DNA of 64,000 nucleotides from Adenanthera pavonina (lineage: Eukaryota > Streptophyta > Magnoliopsida > Fabales > Fabaceae): NCBI GenBank assembly GCA_026686845.1, contig JAIVEN010000022.1, positions 20,930,001-20,994,000 on the forward strand, given 5' to 3'. Made by a program: the position numbers and the translations under genes. The stretch's first letter is position 1. Each line of letters opens with the position of its first letter. Under the pieces are notes generated by a model. That model did no database searches. It saw nothing but the letters and a program-made list of their open reading frames with translations, and was not told the origin of the DNA. Below are positions 46,486 to 58,205 of this stretch, in pieces.

Positions 46486-47275
46486 TGATATTAGAGCTAT
46501 ATATACGAAACTTCTTTCTCCCTTTGTCTAGCGTCACAATTCTATGCTTTCTCTCGTGGCTAAAACATCTTCAACGTCTCAATCTCATGGTTCATTTGTG
46601 AGATCCATAAACTAGCTACTATATTCATCTCAATGAAAATCCAGCTCTCGTTCTAGTTTTGCCAGTTCTAACTAGATCAAACTAGCTACCACCCTTGGGC
46701 TCAACTCATAAAAGATGACTTTTCTATCTAAGAACAAGTTCTGGTTCACACGCTAAATGGATCCATTTCTGTCCTGAACATCAAAGTCCAATTCACCATG
46801 GCAGCGATTCAACACACAGTGGTTTTGGACATGGGTCACATGATCCTTGTCCCCAAATTAAGATTCCTCAAAGCATGATGGATTGATAAAAGCATTATAT
46901 GATGCATGAAGTGATCTCAAGGATCAATTCAGCCATGGTGATAATGAGCTACATGAACTATACCACTTCAAGCAAGGTGATATCGCTTCGTCATAGTCTG
47001 GTCCCAATCAATACAGGAGTGTCCTTAATTTCATGCTGTTTCACACTCTTGAGAAACAATTTCCATTTCTTTCTTGTAATACTTCCAATAAGGATTAGGA
47101 TGTTTGTCATTATGCTAAATAAAGAAAACTGCCTTTCACTCTCAACACTACAGAAATTTCTCACGCCTTTGGATTGTCACATGTTGCCATATGGTGACTA
47201 TATATTCAACCTTCCATCAATTCATGGTCTTAAGTATACTTTCTTATTGATATGGATGATTACACATGGTAAGCT
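46486..47275 (+). pseudogene. Ty1/copia (Ale-like) relic: primer site, gag and integrase pieces
   Basis: A degenerate primer binding site TGATATTAGAGC opens the relic at 46,486. Across several frames one can read Ale-type Gag pieces: LVLVLPVLT...NYHPWAQ near 46,650-46,715, a LSKNKFWF-like piece after it, and LHELYHFKQGDIAS near 46,950-46,990. A jump follows to an integrase-core start reading HVAIW, LPSIHGLKYTF and DMDDYTW near 47,178-47,270. Most of the gag tail and protease between them is deleted. Frameshifts are many; the 152-aa ORF at 46,899-47,357 is a by-product. Confidence 0.65.
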
Positions 47276-47357
47276 TGGTTTTTTTTTTTTGAAACTAAAA
47301 TCCAAAACCTACATATATCTCAAGAATCCGATAACCCAAATTGAAAATCATTTCTAG

Positions 47358-49840
47358 ACCACTGTAAAATAGTAAATTCAAATAATAGAGTTTAGCATGC
47401 CAACCCTTTTCCACGCCACAAAGGATAAATTCACCAAACATCATGGATAGAACGCCTTAACAAAATTGTCATACCCCATTAATTTAAAGTGTGACTGGCA
47501 TGAAGTACATGATAACCTCACCCCATAAGCCCTATCGAAGAGTTACCTAGTTCCCAAATATAATTATTTGGAAGAGACTAGTTCACTTGAATTACTTCAT
47601 ATCAAATAATACTATTCTTTTCTTTTTGGTATGAAGAGCTTCGCTAATATAGAAAGCTTCATTTTTCTCTCCTCTAATCCTCTTGCACTCTCTCCCAAAT
47701 TCCTTTTCCTATATCATTGTTCCAACAAGATCTGCTCATCAATACACATCACTACTACTGCAACTTGATCACCAAACAAATTATATCAGTCCTCAATTTT
47801 AACCTATGAAAACATCAGATATTATATGTTAAATGAATAATTACTTTTCCATGGGTCTCATGTTTTAAAGGACCGTCTAGCTCAGCTCCTAATGCCATTA
47901 ATTTAGTCACTGTGCTACTGTTCATATACATAACAGTAACTCATAGGTGTTAGTAGTATCCCTTCTGCGCATGGTCAATGTGAAACTAAATTAGCAGCTA
48001 ACATCTCCGTACAATATTTAAGACCTGATATCTATTTAAAAATGAAGCCAACCTAGAAGGCAACACTGTCTTCCCAAAGTTAACCCAAATATATATATAT
48101 ATAGAAGATGAAGCATGAATCCTTCGGCCCAGAAATGCAACAAAGGATGAAGCATGAATCCTAAATCAGCTCTCCTGTGAGAATGGAAGCTCTCCTTTCT
48201 TATCAACTTGACTTTTCCGAGTTGTCCACATTACCCTTTGTGAATTTCATGTAGAAATGAGAAGTGCACATAGATGAATATAGATTAATCACTTTACAGC
48301 CTATGATAAGCAAAACAATTATCCAAATAATCAACAACAATGCTAGTCTGCAAAGGAATGTAAAACAGGGCAAGGATTGTATGTTGCTTTCTGAAACACC
48401 TATAGGGTGTCAAAATCTCGTTATTTCTTACTACAATGAGCATCATTCTCATGCGCGCTAAAAGCCCTCCTTGTATGATTTTTTCATAACCTTTTGTACT
48501 GAAAAGAAAAAAAGGGGGAAGGAATATTAAAATATAATAGGAAAAAGGTGCGGCTTTTAGGTGTTTGCTATTAAGAAGAAACTTAAAACATCAAGTTAGC
48601 TCTACAGGAAGGAAAAGGGACATGAAGGGCTAAAATGTGGACATAAGTATCCTCATTGACAGGTGAAATATTTCGTGTCAATGGCTCAATGCTTGTGCTA
48701 TGAGGTTGAGAAGATTAAATCCTCCTAATTTGAGAAGCAAAAAATTTGCGATCAATGGGTTAAAAGCCCATTCGTCGTCGATATTTGAAATGCAGTCTGG
48801 GAGCCCTTCTATATATATATAGTAGAGAACAAAACTAGCAACCAGATTAAGAAGACATAAAGTACCGTTTGCGTGAATGCGAACTTAGAAGATGAATTAT
48901 AGCAATACACTACCAATCTTCTCTTAGCAATCAGGAGTCGACAATTTAACAAACAGTTAGGGTGCATGATATAAAAGAGAAGACATAGAGTAAGATACTT
49001 GGAGATTGAACTAGCCACTATTTAATTTTTTTTACATAATTATCTGCCACAAAAAATTCCAAATCTTACTTGAGGTGTTAAGTTGCCTGCTACTCAACCC
49101 ATCTGGTGTTGGTTATTGAATTAGCCAATATGACCGATTAATAAGAGTGGATTGAAGCTGAGCCCAACGAACAGTGCTAACATTGAAGGTGAAGTCCAAG
49201 CCTTGGACACTGCCAAAAGTGTGTTAGTACATGTATGGATTGTATAGAGAAAATGGAAACCGAAGTTAGGGGCATCTTTTTTTGGGCCTCCAATTTGTTT
49301 AGCAAGGGGCCCATCAAGATCATTGTATTTTTTGGCCGCAAAAGATCATTGGCTTTTTTTGGGGGGCCTGAATCAAGATTATTATTATTCATTTGAAATA
49401 AAAACTATGCCATTCTCAATATTTTTAAAATTAAATCGATGCAGTTATTAATTATTAAAATTTATATAACAAAATATATAACAAATCACACTATCTATAA
49501 GTCATAAATAGTGTAACCAAAATTTGTAGGATGTGCAAAGAAATATGTCCAGCTAATTTACAATGGGTTGTTTGATTGAACCTAGCTAGTTTGATTGATG
49601 ATAATTAATTGAAGGAATATTTAAAATTTTAATATAAAAAGTAGATAAAATAAATTTTAAATATTTAATTTTGAAGTTGATATTTTAAAAATATTTGAAA
49701 ATTTATTTTAAATAATATTAAAAATAATTATTATCAAAATTTTAAGAGTATTTAATATTAAAATTTTAGAGTCTTCGAATTCAAATTCTAAGGAAATTCT
49801 TCTTATAATTAAAAGTAAAACAAAAATGTAAATATCAACT
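47358..49840. other. Intergenic, no gene recognised
   Basis: Contains a pyrimidine-rich stretch (47,665-47,715) that could be the end of an LTR of the Ale-like relic, a short direct repeat ATGAAGCATGAATCCT (48,109 and 48,148), and an (AT)n run near 48,090. No gene. Confidence 0.4.
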
Positions 49841-49843
49841 CAG

Positions 49844-50010
49844 ATTGGCATGAGTGATATAAGTTGTCATGAGATGTTAAGAGTTTGATATCCAACTCTT
49901 GTGCATGAAGTAAATTTAGTTTGGATGTGTATATTTTTTGTTCTTAATATCACAAGAGAGATTAGTCCTTATTGCCGTTGAGGGATTCTCCTAATTTACG
50001 AATAAAAAAA
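49844..50010 (+). mobile_element. SINE-related sequence
   Basis: ATTGGCATGAGTGATATAAG (A-box region), GAGTTTGATATCCAACTC (B-box region), then TTAATATCACAAGAGAGATT, AGTCCTTATTGCCGTTGAGG and ATTCTCCTAAT with an A-rich tail. The 3' half matches the SINEs at 21,235 and 24,210. The copy is diverged and no target duplication was identified. Confidence 0.6.
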
Positions 50011-50497
50011 TGTGAATAACTTAAAAAAAATTTTAATTAATTTATTTCCTTCAATATAAAATGACCAAAATCAATATTATAATTGCCTTTACATTTCTCT
50101 AAGGGCCTTAATTTTCATATCCACTAAAATACTTCATGATAAAATAAGCATTTAGAGCGGTGATGATAAGGGTGAGAGCAATAATGCACCCAACTATAGA
50201 TAGGTGCAATAAGGTTTGGAATGTTGACATTGGTAAGTATGCCCAGAGATTTAAAAAGGCAATTATGAATTGGAATCAAAATTAGTAAATAATTATAAAA
50301 TGAGATAAATTGAATAATTAATTATGTTAAATAACCAAATATTTTAAAATTGAAATGTGACGTGGTCAAAATACCCTCAAAACTTAACCCAACCCTCACC
50401 CTCTATGATGCCGACTACCGGTCAACAGCGGCTAGCAGCTAATTAATGCTAGCCAAAGATTAGTCAATGGCCAATGAATGATCACTAGTGGCCGGTG

Positions 50498-51091
50498 GTT
50501 TGCAACTTCCTTCCCAACATTTGCAAACTACTCTAAATTTGCAACCTAGTTTCCTAATATTTACTATTGGATTTTCATTGATTTATAACTTTTTTTTTCA
50601 AAATTTGCAATTTAATTACTCTAAATTTATAATTTGATTTCCAAATTTTTATGGTGAATTATTTTTAAAGTTTGCAACTTCTTTTTTGGAATTTTCAATT
50701 TACTCACTGTATATTTGCAATTCATTTTCCAAATTTTTACTATGAATTATTGTAGTGCTTTACAATTTCCTTTTAGATTTTACAACCTACTTATTTTGAA
50801 TTTGCAACTCAGTTCTATAAATTGTTTCTATATTTTACAACTCCTTTTTAGGATTTACAACTTGATTACTTTAAATTTGTAACTTAATTTCTAAATTTTT
50901 ACTATAAATTGTTCAAGTGATTTGTAACTTATTTTTTAGAATTTGCAACTTAGTTACTCTAAATGTGCAACTCATATCCAAATTTTTACTATGAATTATT
51001 TCAGTGTGGTTTGCAAACTCTCCCCCCCCCCTCCCAAAAAAAATTGCAATTTTCTTACTTCAAATTTACAACTCTATTTCCATTTTTTTAA
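50498..51091 (+). repeat. Degenerate tandem array, about 7 units of ~85 bp
   Basis: Each unit runs roughly TTTGCAACTT-(C/T)TTTTT-GAATTTGCAA-CTTAGTTACTCTAAATTTGC-AACTC-ATTTCCAAATTTTTAC-TATGAATTATT, with boundaries near 50,498, 50,580, 50,667, 50,755, 50,836, 50,918 and 51,007. The last unit is interrupted by a C9 run. No coding potential. Confidence 0.8.
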
Positions 51092-51559
51092 TAAAGAGGG
51101 GAAATTATAACTACAAAAAAAAAAACAATAGTTACAAGGGAAGAGCAAAAAACCTATACAGACAAGAGAAGTCAAATGAGGGGTCTTCTATCAAAAACAT
51201 GAAGAACCCTCTCGACTCTAATAGTGTGATTAACAATATTACAAACCATAGAAATAATGCCATAGATTTATCAACTAACTTTCAATAAGTTATGCCAAAA
51301 AACAACTGCCACGATTTATCAACTAACTTGGAATGAATATTTGTCAACAACCATTCCTGAAGTGGCATATTGAAGGTGTGTTGATAGTGTGAAGGAACCT
51401 GAAGTTGCCATGTTGAAGCAGCAATAGGACAACATGTTAGCAATTTGCAAAAGGGTGCCAGGAGGGAGTAAATGTTCAAATACGTGTCATTTCCAAATTC
51501 TAGTGTGATCAAGAAAGTTACGTATAGGTTTGAGAAGGTCAACCTCAAGGGTTTTTGTC
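51092..51559. other. Intergenic, no gene recognised
   Basis: Short broken frames only. The phrase GATTTATCAACTAACTT occurs twice (51,265 and 51,314). Confidence 0.45.
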
Positions 51560-52285
51560 AGACCTTACCTTCACCACTTATTTCTCATATATAAGACTTC
51601 ATTTAGAGTCCATTTGAATAGGTTTAGAGGATTGAATCACTTAAAAGACCAAAACAGAAAATTTCATTTCTAGGATTACTATTCATTTGGTCATCCCATT
51701 TTTTTTGTTGAACTTTTAAAAATCATAACTAATTCTAAAAAAATGGTATGAAGTGATTCAAGTTTCCAAAAATAGTTTAAATCATACTCTACATGGGAAA
51801 AGTATGAAACAAAACATTTATTGTGCCAATTCATATTCAGATTTTACTGTTCATTCAACACTTTTAAAAATATCCAGATTTTTAATTATAATTTTTGAAA
51901 TTCATAACTCTTTCCGTTCTTAAGTAATTTGAGTAATCTTGGTCTTCATAGAAAGCTCATTATGTCTACTTTCCATATACTAATTACTAATCAATCATTA
52001 TTCCTTATTCTAGACAAAATTACCCTTCCTAAATTTTTCAGTACACCAAATGGGTAATTTATGCAAAATACATATAATAATTACTCTCATATCTTTACTA
52101 CATTGCCAAAACATGTTCATTATACATTCCAACCATCAAAAGAAGTTCAAAGGAACATAATTATAAGAAGATATAGAATTAAAACTTCATTCATGATTTT
52201 GTGTATAATTTCAAAGCAACACTTCATAGCCTCCATAAATAACTCAATCATCATTTCCTTCTTCATTCCTTTTAGCTTTTCTTTG
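51560..52285 (+). repeat. Dispersed repeat R1, copy 3, left of the copia insertion
   Basis: Same ordered blocks as copies 1 and 2. It is interrupted at 52,285/52,286 by the copia element and resumes at 63,786, as shown by colinearity with 7,250-7,600. Confidence 0.55.
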
Positions 52286-52499
52286 TGTTGAATCAAGTAT
52301 TTTGATGATTCCAAACCAACTTTCTAGAGCTTGGAGAGAAGATATCAAAGGTGCACAAATGATCTCAAGTGGAGAAATTCAAGAAAAACCAGCATAAGAA
52401 TAGATGTAGAATCTACAGCCATGATTAAATTGAGCAAAAAACTTTGAATTGGCAAAAAGATATTTTAAAACTATGATTCTATATTAATCCATGGAATAT

Positions 52500-53262
52500 T
52501 TGAAAAACACCCACTAACAGACAAAGTTTGAAACATTTATACTAATATGCTGTTTTGAAAATTCGAACTTTGGCTATGGAAATTCGAATTTCGTATTGAA
52601 AATGAACAAGTCTGAAAAGAGCCTTCTCTGATAGACGAACTTTGTCTTGAGAAATTCAAATTTTGAATCTTGTCTGAAAAGAACTTTCTCTGACAAATGA
52701 ACTTTAACTTTTGAAATTTCAAATTTTAGACAAAATACAACTTATAAAAAATGAAAAAATCGTCTGAGGATATGTCAAAGTTCATCTAAAAACTGAGTGT
52801 GGAAAGAGCATCAAAATGGCTTACTGACAGACGAACTTTGAACATGAAAATTCAAATTAAAAAAAAAAACGTGTGAGTCTGTTATGATAATATGTTGACA
52901 TACGAATAATGATATTCAGAAATTCGAACTCTGAAGTAAGTTTGAAAAGAGCTTTCTCTGACAGACGAACTTCGCATTTTGAAAATTTGAATTTTGAATA
53001 GATGAACTATTGTGCCTTATTAACGACTCACTGACAGACGAATTTTGGGTATTAAAATTCAAATTTCGAAGGCACTGTAGAAAAATGGAACTATTGTTCA
53101 CACATTTAAGAAGAACTTTTTACTTGAAAATTCGTATGTTCCACTAATAGAAACATTTTTCAAAGATCAAAATTTGAACTTTGCTTCATAACAGACAAAC
53201 TTTGAATGTTCAACATTAAAATCTTTAACTTTCAGTTTCTGTGAAATTCATCTGTTGATTAA
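52500..53262. repeat. Dispersed motif field in the copia LTR
   Basis: Roughly a dozen alternating copies of GACAGACGAACTTTG-like and AAATTCGAATTTT-like (self-complementary) words separated by 30-80 bp. Their place between LTR start and TATA box mirrors the palindrome field in the LTR at 1-1,289. Confidence 0.75.
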
Positions 53263-53391
53263 CCAAAATTCGAACTTTGGATGTCAAAAGCATTAAATGC
53301 TGTTGGTGAACAGATAGTTTTTCAGAGTAACCGTTAGGTAACTTCTCCAACGGAAAGATTTTGTCTCTAACGTATAGTTGAGACCTAAATC

Positions 53392-53399
53392 TATAAATA
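53392..53399 (+). promoter_or_regulatory. 5' LTR TATA box
   Basis: TATAAATA in AATCTATAAATAAAAT; the transcription start is expected about 30 bp downstream. The same word is found in the other SIRE-type LTRs. Confidence 0.7.
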
Positions 53400-53944
53400 A
53401 AATATCATTTGAAGTTGTAAAATAGATATTAACCTTGTATATACTGAAACTCTGTCAAATCATCAATTCAAAGTCTTTTACTCTCACACACTTCATTCTT
53501 TGTACTCCAACTTTCATATACACTCTGATTAAGAGAGTTTATCCATTGTAAACAATCTTATCTTCATCTGGAAGACAGATTTTCTTATGAGGGGATATCA
53601 CAAGGGATTGGGGAAGCACTTAGCTAAAGTGCAAAGAGAGAAAGTATGAGCTCTAAAAACAGAGCATCATAGCTGTACTGTGGCATTTATAAGAAGCCCA
53701 CTGAATTCTTGCAAGATAGTTGAAAATTTCAAGTGATGGCTTGAGGACTGGACATAGGTCAAGATTGAAAGATCGAACCAGGATAAACATCTGTGTCTTC
53801 CCTATTCTATTACTACTTTTACTTGTTATTCGTTTATACTCTATTTTACTGTCACCTTTGGTTTCTTCACTTTATTGACATTTTGAAAAAGATTTCAGGC
53901 TTCCCAATTCACCCTACTCTTAGGAAGCTAGCATATCTAACAAG

Positions 53945-53956
53945 TGGTATCAGAGC
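53945..53956 (+). promoter_or_regulatory. Primer binding site (initiator tRNA-Met)
   Basis: TGGTATCAGAGC two bases after the LTR end, a perfect match to the usual copia primer site. Confidence 0.92.
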
Positions 53957-53997
53957 CTACATTTCCAAACAAAGGATTTAACAGTCAGGGAAGAACA

Positions 53998-55395
53998 ATG
54001 GCTGGCTTTGGAGAGAGTATACTACCAGAGGGAAATAACACAAATAGACCACCTGGCTTCAGTAAAGAGCATTATGGATATTGGAAGATGAGAATGTAAA
54101 TATATCTCCAGTCCATTGATCTAGACATATGGTCTGTCATCCAGAAGGGAGATTTTGTCCCAATAACATAGTAGGATGATAGGAAGTACAGAGAGAAGCC
54201 AGAGGCTGAATGGAACGAGGAAGATAGGAGAAGAGTCTTGCTGAACTTCAAAGCAAAACACTGCTTGGTCAGTGCATTGAATCAAGACAAATTTTATAGG
54301 GTCTCACAATACTCCACAACCAAGGATATGTGGGACACCCTTAAAATTGCTCATGAAGGAACCAGTGGAGTTAGAGAAAACAAATTGAACTCCTGCATAA
54401 GAGAATACAAGAGCTTCAGAATGGTTGAAGGTGAGAGTATCAAAGAACTGCAAAAGAGATTCACCCTTATTGTGAATCAATTGAAAAGTCTTAGCAAGGA
54501 GTACACTCAGACAGAAAAAGTCAGAAAGATCCTCAGAGCTCTTCCTCTAGAATGGCAACCCAAAGTAACAACAATAGAGGAAGCCAAAGGAGAATCAATG
54601 GTATTTGTCACAACCCTCTTCGGTAGCCTTAAAGAATATGAAGGAAAAATAAAGGCTCTCAAAGAGGCAGGACAAGACAGAAAGAAGAAGGGTCTTGCTC
54701 TGAAAGCTGCTGACGAGAAGGAAGAAGAATCTGACGATGGAGATGAGCTAGATGAAGAAACTCTGGCTATGATGGTTAGAAAATTTGAAAGATTTTACAT
54801 CAAGAATAGAAATAAAAAAATTTTCAAGAAAGAAGCAGCTGGAGATAGCAATAAAGAAGGAAAAGAACATGTCACTTGCTACGAGTGCAAGAAGTAGGGA
54901 CATATCAAATGGGATTGTCCACAATTCCTCAAGAAGCAAGAAAAAGAAAAGAACGCTACAGACAAAGGCAAGAAGAAAAGAGCATACATCTCTTCAATTT
55001 GGGGTAACAACTCAGATGAAGAAGAAGATGATAAAGATGAAATTGCCAACATATGTCTGATGGCACTTACATCTGGAGAAGTTGAAATCCCATCCAACAG
55101 TGATCAGGAAGATGAGGTATATGAATTTGAACCTTCCTATACTGAGTTACTGGTTGCATTTCATGAATTGCATGATGAGTTCATTAAGACTGCCAAAGAA
55201 CTCAAACAAGCTAAGAGAAAGATTAACAAGTTAGAATCTCAGCATAACATCTCTAAAACTGCTCTTCTGCATATTGCTGAATCTGCTTGCTGTAAATCAT
55301 GCATTGAATTAAAGCAAACCAATGACTATTTGGTGAAAAGCATGTCTAGACTTACAAAAGGAAAAGATATATTATTTGCTTTAATGGGAAGTTAG
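53998..55395 (+). pseudogene. gag: copia gag, in one frame with stops
   Basis: The start ATG at 53,998 opens MAGFGESILPEGNNTNRPPG, and one frame continues to the TAG ending at 55,395. Stops occur after KMRM (about 54,097), twice near 54,170, and at 54,895-54,897 inside the CCHC knuckle, where CYECKK-stop-GHIKWDC is read. Upstream is the Gag core (MWDTLKIAHEG, LRALPLEWQPKV), then an acidic linker. Downstream lies a predicted coiled-coil-rich tail (TAKELKQAKRKINKLESQ). Gag packages the element RNA. The long tail after the knuckle is typical of SIRE elements. Confidence 0.9.
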
Positions 55396-55794
55396 AGAAT
55401 AACACAGGGAAAGGCTGGACTTGGCTATGACCCTTGTGTGGTAAAAGAAAAGATTAGAAAGAAAAATCAAAATGTGTATATGAGATATTTTGTGCATGCA
55501 AGTGGCAATAAAAAAGAAAGATCATATTTCACGACATATTCAATCCTATGATCAACCAAAGCATGTAAAACAAAAATATTATCTGTATTGTTTTCTTCCT
55601 ACATCTCAATCCAGTAGTCCCTTTACCACCTGTCACTTTTTTAACAAGAAGGGACATATTTCCAGTTCATGTGCTTTAAAGAAAAATGGACTTGATAAGA
55701 AGGTTAAATAGATTCTTAAAGGTACATCTATATCTAGGGAAAATACTACTGACAGAAAAGGACCTAAGCAAATTTGGGTACCTAAAAAGAAAAT
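55396..55794 (+). pseudogene. gag C-terminal extension with second, damaged zinc knuckle
   Basis: Out of frame with the rest, the translation from about 55,634 reads CHFFNKKGHISSSC, a CCHC knuckle whose second cysteine is phenylalanine. The stretch before it (GKAGLGYDP) is the usual lead-in in SIRE-type elements. At least two frameshifts lie in the interval. Confidence 0.65.
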
Positions 55795-56055
55795 ATGAAC
55801 TTTGTCTCACATGTTTGTCTTAAAGCTAGAAAGAGCAATAAATTGTATATGGACAGTGCCTGCTCAAGTTATATGACTGGTGATAAGGAGAAGTTCATCA
55901 CCTTTAGAGACAAGAAAGGAGGAAAGGTGACCTTTGGAGATGATCAATATGGCAAAATAGTTGGCATTAACATTGTGGGTAAGAATCCTGAAACATCCAT
56001 TGAAGAGGTGCTGTTTGTAATTGGCCTCAACCACAATCTGCTAAGCGTGAGTTAA
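55795..56055 (+). pseudogene. copia protease
   Basis: KLYMDSACSSYMTGDKEKF carries the catalytic Asp (55,852-55,854), but the motif is D-S-A instead of D-S-G, which should impair the enzyme. It ends in GLNHNLLSVS, the standard end of copia protease, then a TAA. Confidence 0.85.
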
Positions 56056-57312
56056 ACATGTGACAAAGGAAAATAGGCACTGTTTGACTCAAAGTTCTAC
56101 CTGGTTAGCCGAAAAAGTGATCACAAAGTAATCCTAAAGGCTCAAAGGGATGGTAACTATTATACTATTTATCTTGATGAACTTCCTCTCTTAGATTCTG
56201 TCTGTTTGATTATTCAAGATAATGATAGTTGGTTGTGGCATAGAAAGTTAGCATATGTCAACATGAATCAACTATCAAAACTGGTTTAAAATGAGTTAGT
56301 CACTGGCCTACCAAAATTTTCTTTTGAAAAAGACAAAGAATGTGATGTATGCCTAAGAGGAAAACAAACTAAATCATCATTTAAATCTAAAAATGTAGTC
56401 ACCACATCTAGACCTCTGCAACTATTACATATGGATCTGATAGGACCATCTAGAGTTAAGAGCATTGGTGGAAATTTGTATGTTCTTGTGATTGTGGATG
56501 ATTACTCTAGTTTTACCTGGACATTATTTCTTTTCTCCAAGAGTGAAACCTTAGCTAAGAAAGTGATATGTTTGATGCATTTGTAACCTTAGCTAAAAAA
56601 GTGAAAAATGAGAAAGGTATTTCTATTGTTATCTATCAGGTCTGATCATGGAGGAGAGTTTGAAAATTCATACTTCCTGGAGTATTGTGATGAGCATGGA
56701 ATTGATCACAACTTCTCAGCTCCAAGAACTCCTCAACAAAATGGAGTGGTAGAAAGGAAGAACAGAACAATTGGAGAGATGGCAAGAGCAATGCTGAATG
56801 AAAAGGAATTCTCTCAAGTATTCTGGGCTGATGTAGTAAACATAGCAAGTTACATCATTAATAGAGCCTACATCAGGCCAATTTTGGGGAAGACTCCTTA
56901 TGACCTGTACAAAGAAAGAAAGCCCAATCTCTCACATCTACATGTATTCGGCTGTAAGTGCTTCATCCACAACAATGGAAAGGAGAATTTGGGTAAGTTT
57001 GATACCAAATCTGATGAAGGTATATTTCTAGGCTACTCTAATAAGAGTAAAGCATTTAGAGTTTTTAATAGAAAGTCTAAATTAGTAGAAGAATCTGTAC
57101 ATGTAGTGTTTATTGAAAATGAAACTGTTTCTAAGCATGTCACTGATGAAGATAATCTTATTTCAAATTTTAAGAACTTAGATCTTTTTGAAGAAGATAA
57201 ATTTGAACCTCCAAAAATATCTGAATCTATTAATATAGAGGAAGATGCTCAGGAGAAAGATTTTGAGAATGAGAATAATGAAGAAATGTCTCAAGAACTC
57301 CCTAGAGCTTAA
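56056..57312 (+). pseudogene. copia integrase
   Basis: The zinc-binding pre-integrase region (WLWHRKLAYVNMNQLSKL, ECDVCLRGKQTKS) is followed by the core: HMDLIGPS (Asp 56,434), RSDHGGEFEN (Asp 56,644) and PQQNGVVERKNRT (Glu 56,752, 36 codons after the second Asp). The D-D-E triad is intact. A ~20-nt local duplication of ACCTTAGCTAARAAAGTGA (56,549 and 56,587) shifts the frame between the two Asp residues, and a compensating shift lies just before RSDHGG. The C-terminal VFGCKCFIHNN and EGIFLGYSNKSKAFRVFN are well kept. Confidence 0.9.
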
Positions 57313-58205
57313 AGATATCAAAGGAATCATCCTGTTGATCAAGTAATTAGGGATGTTCAAGAGAAAGTTAAAACCATAAGACAATTAAGAGATTAGATGA
57401 TAAACTGTGCTTTCATTTCTCAAATTAAACCTAAAAGTACTGAAGAAGCCTTAACTGATGAATACTGGATTTTAGCTATGCAAGATGAATTGAATCAATT
57501 TGAAAGAAATCAAGTTTGGGATTTAGTGCCTAGACCCAAAAATCATTTTGTCATTAGCACTAAATGGGTTTTTAGAAATAAACTTGATGAATCTGGATTA
57601 ATAATCAGAAAGAAAGCTAGACTGGTTGCTAAAGGATATAATCAAGAAGAAGGTATTGATTTTGAAGAAACCTTCGCTTCAGTGGCTAGATTAGAAGCAA
57701 TTAGAATTCTATTAGCATATGCATGCATAAAGAATATAATGTTATATCAAATGGATGTAAAGAGTGCTTTTCTTAATGGATATATCATGGAAAAGGTTTA
57801 TGTAGACCAACCTTCAGGCTTTGAGAACTCTACAAAACCAAACCATGTTTATAAACTGAAGAAAGCCCTTTACGGTTTAAAGCAAGCCCCTAGAGCATGG
57901 TATGAAAGGTTAAGTAATTTTCTAACTGAAAAGGGATTTAACAAAGGAAAAGTGGATACTACTTATTACTCAAATTTATGTTGATGATATTATATTCGGT
58001 GCTACTAATGAATTTCTTTGCAAGAATTTCTCTAAGCTAATGCAAGGTGAGTTTGAAATGTCAATGATGGGTGAGCTTAACTTCTTCCTTTGATTGCAAA
58101 TTAAGCAATGTGATGATGATATCTTTTTTAATCAATCCAAGTATCTGAAGGAATTGCTGAAAAAGTTTGGCATGGAAAATGCTAAGCCAATAGGAACACC
58201 TATGG
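57313..58205 (+). pseudogene. copia reverse transcriptase
   Basis: After a TAG at 57,394-57,396 the frame reads EALTDEYWILAMQDELNQFE, ARLVAKGYNQEEGIDFEETF, MDVKSAFLNGYI and LKKALYGLKQAPRAWYERL. At 57,960-57,975 about ten codons between KVDTT and the palm motif are deleted and the frame shifts by one. The catalytic YVDD (57,977-57,988) itself is intact. A further shift near 58,205 returns to the original frame. Confidence 0.92.

Larger units (their letters stand above)
52286..53942 (+). repeat. 5' LTR of the copia element
   Basis: 1,657 bp. From about 52,500 to 53,260 it holds a field of short motifs, CAGACGAACTTTG and AAATTCGAATTTT variants. Then come CTAACG/CCGTTAG blocks and the TATA box. 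It is 268 bp longer than the 3' LTR; the extra block lies between GAAAAGAACTTTCTCTGAC (52,676) and GAAAAGAGCTTTCTCTGAC (52,944), exactly 268 bp apart. Confidence 0.95.

Noticed and set aside
46899..47357. 152-aa plus-strand ORF as a host gene
   Set aside because: It runs across frame-shifted gag and integrase remains of a copia element.
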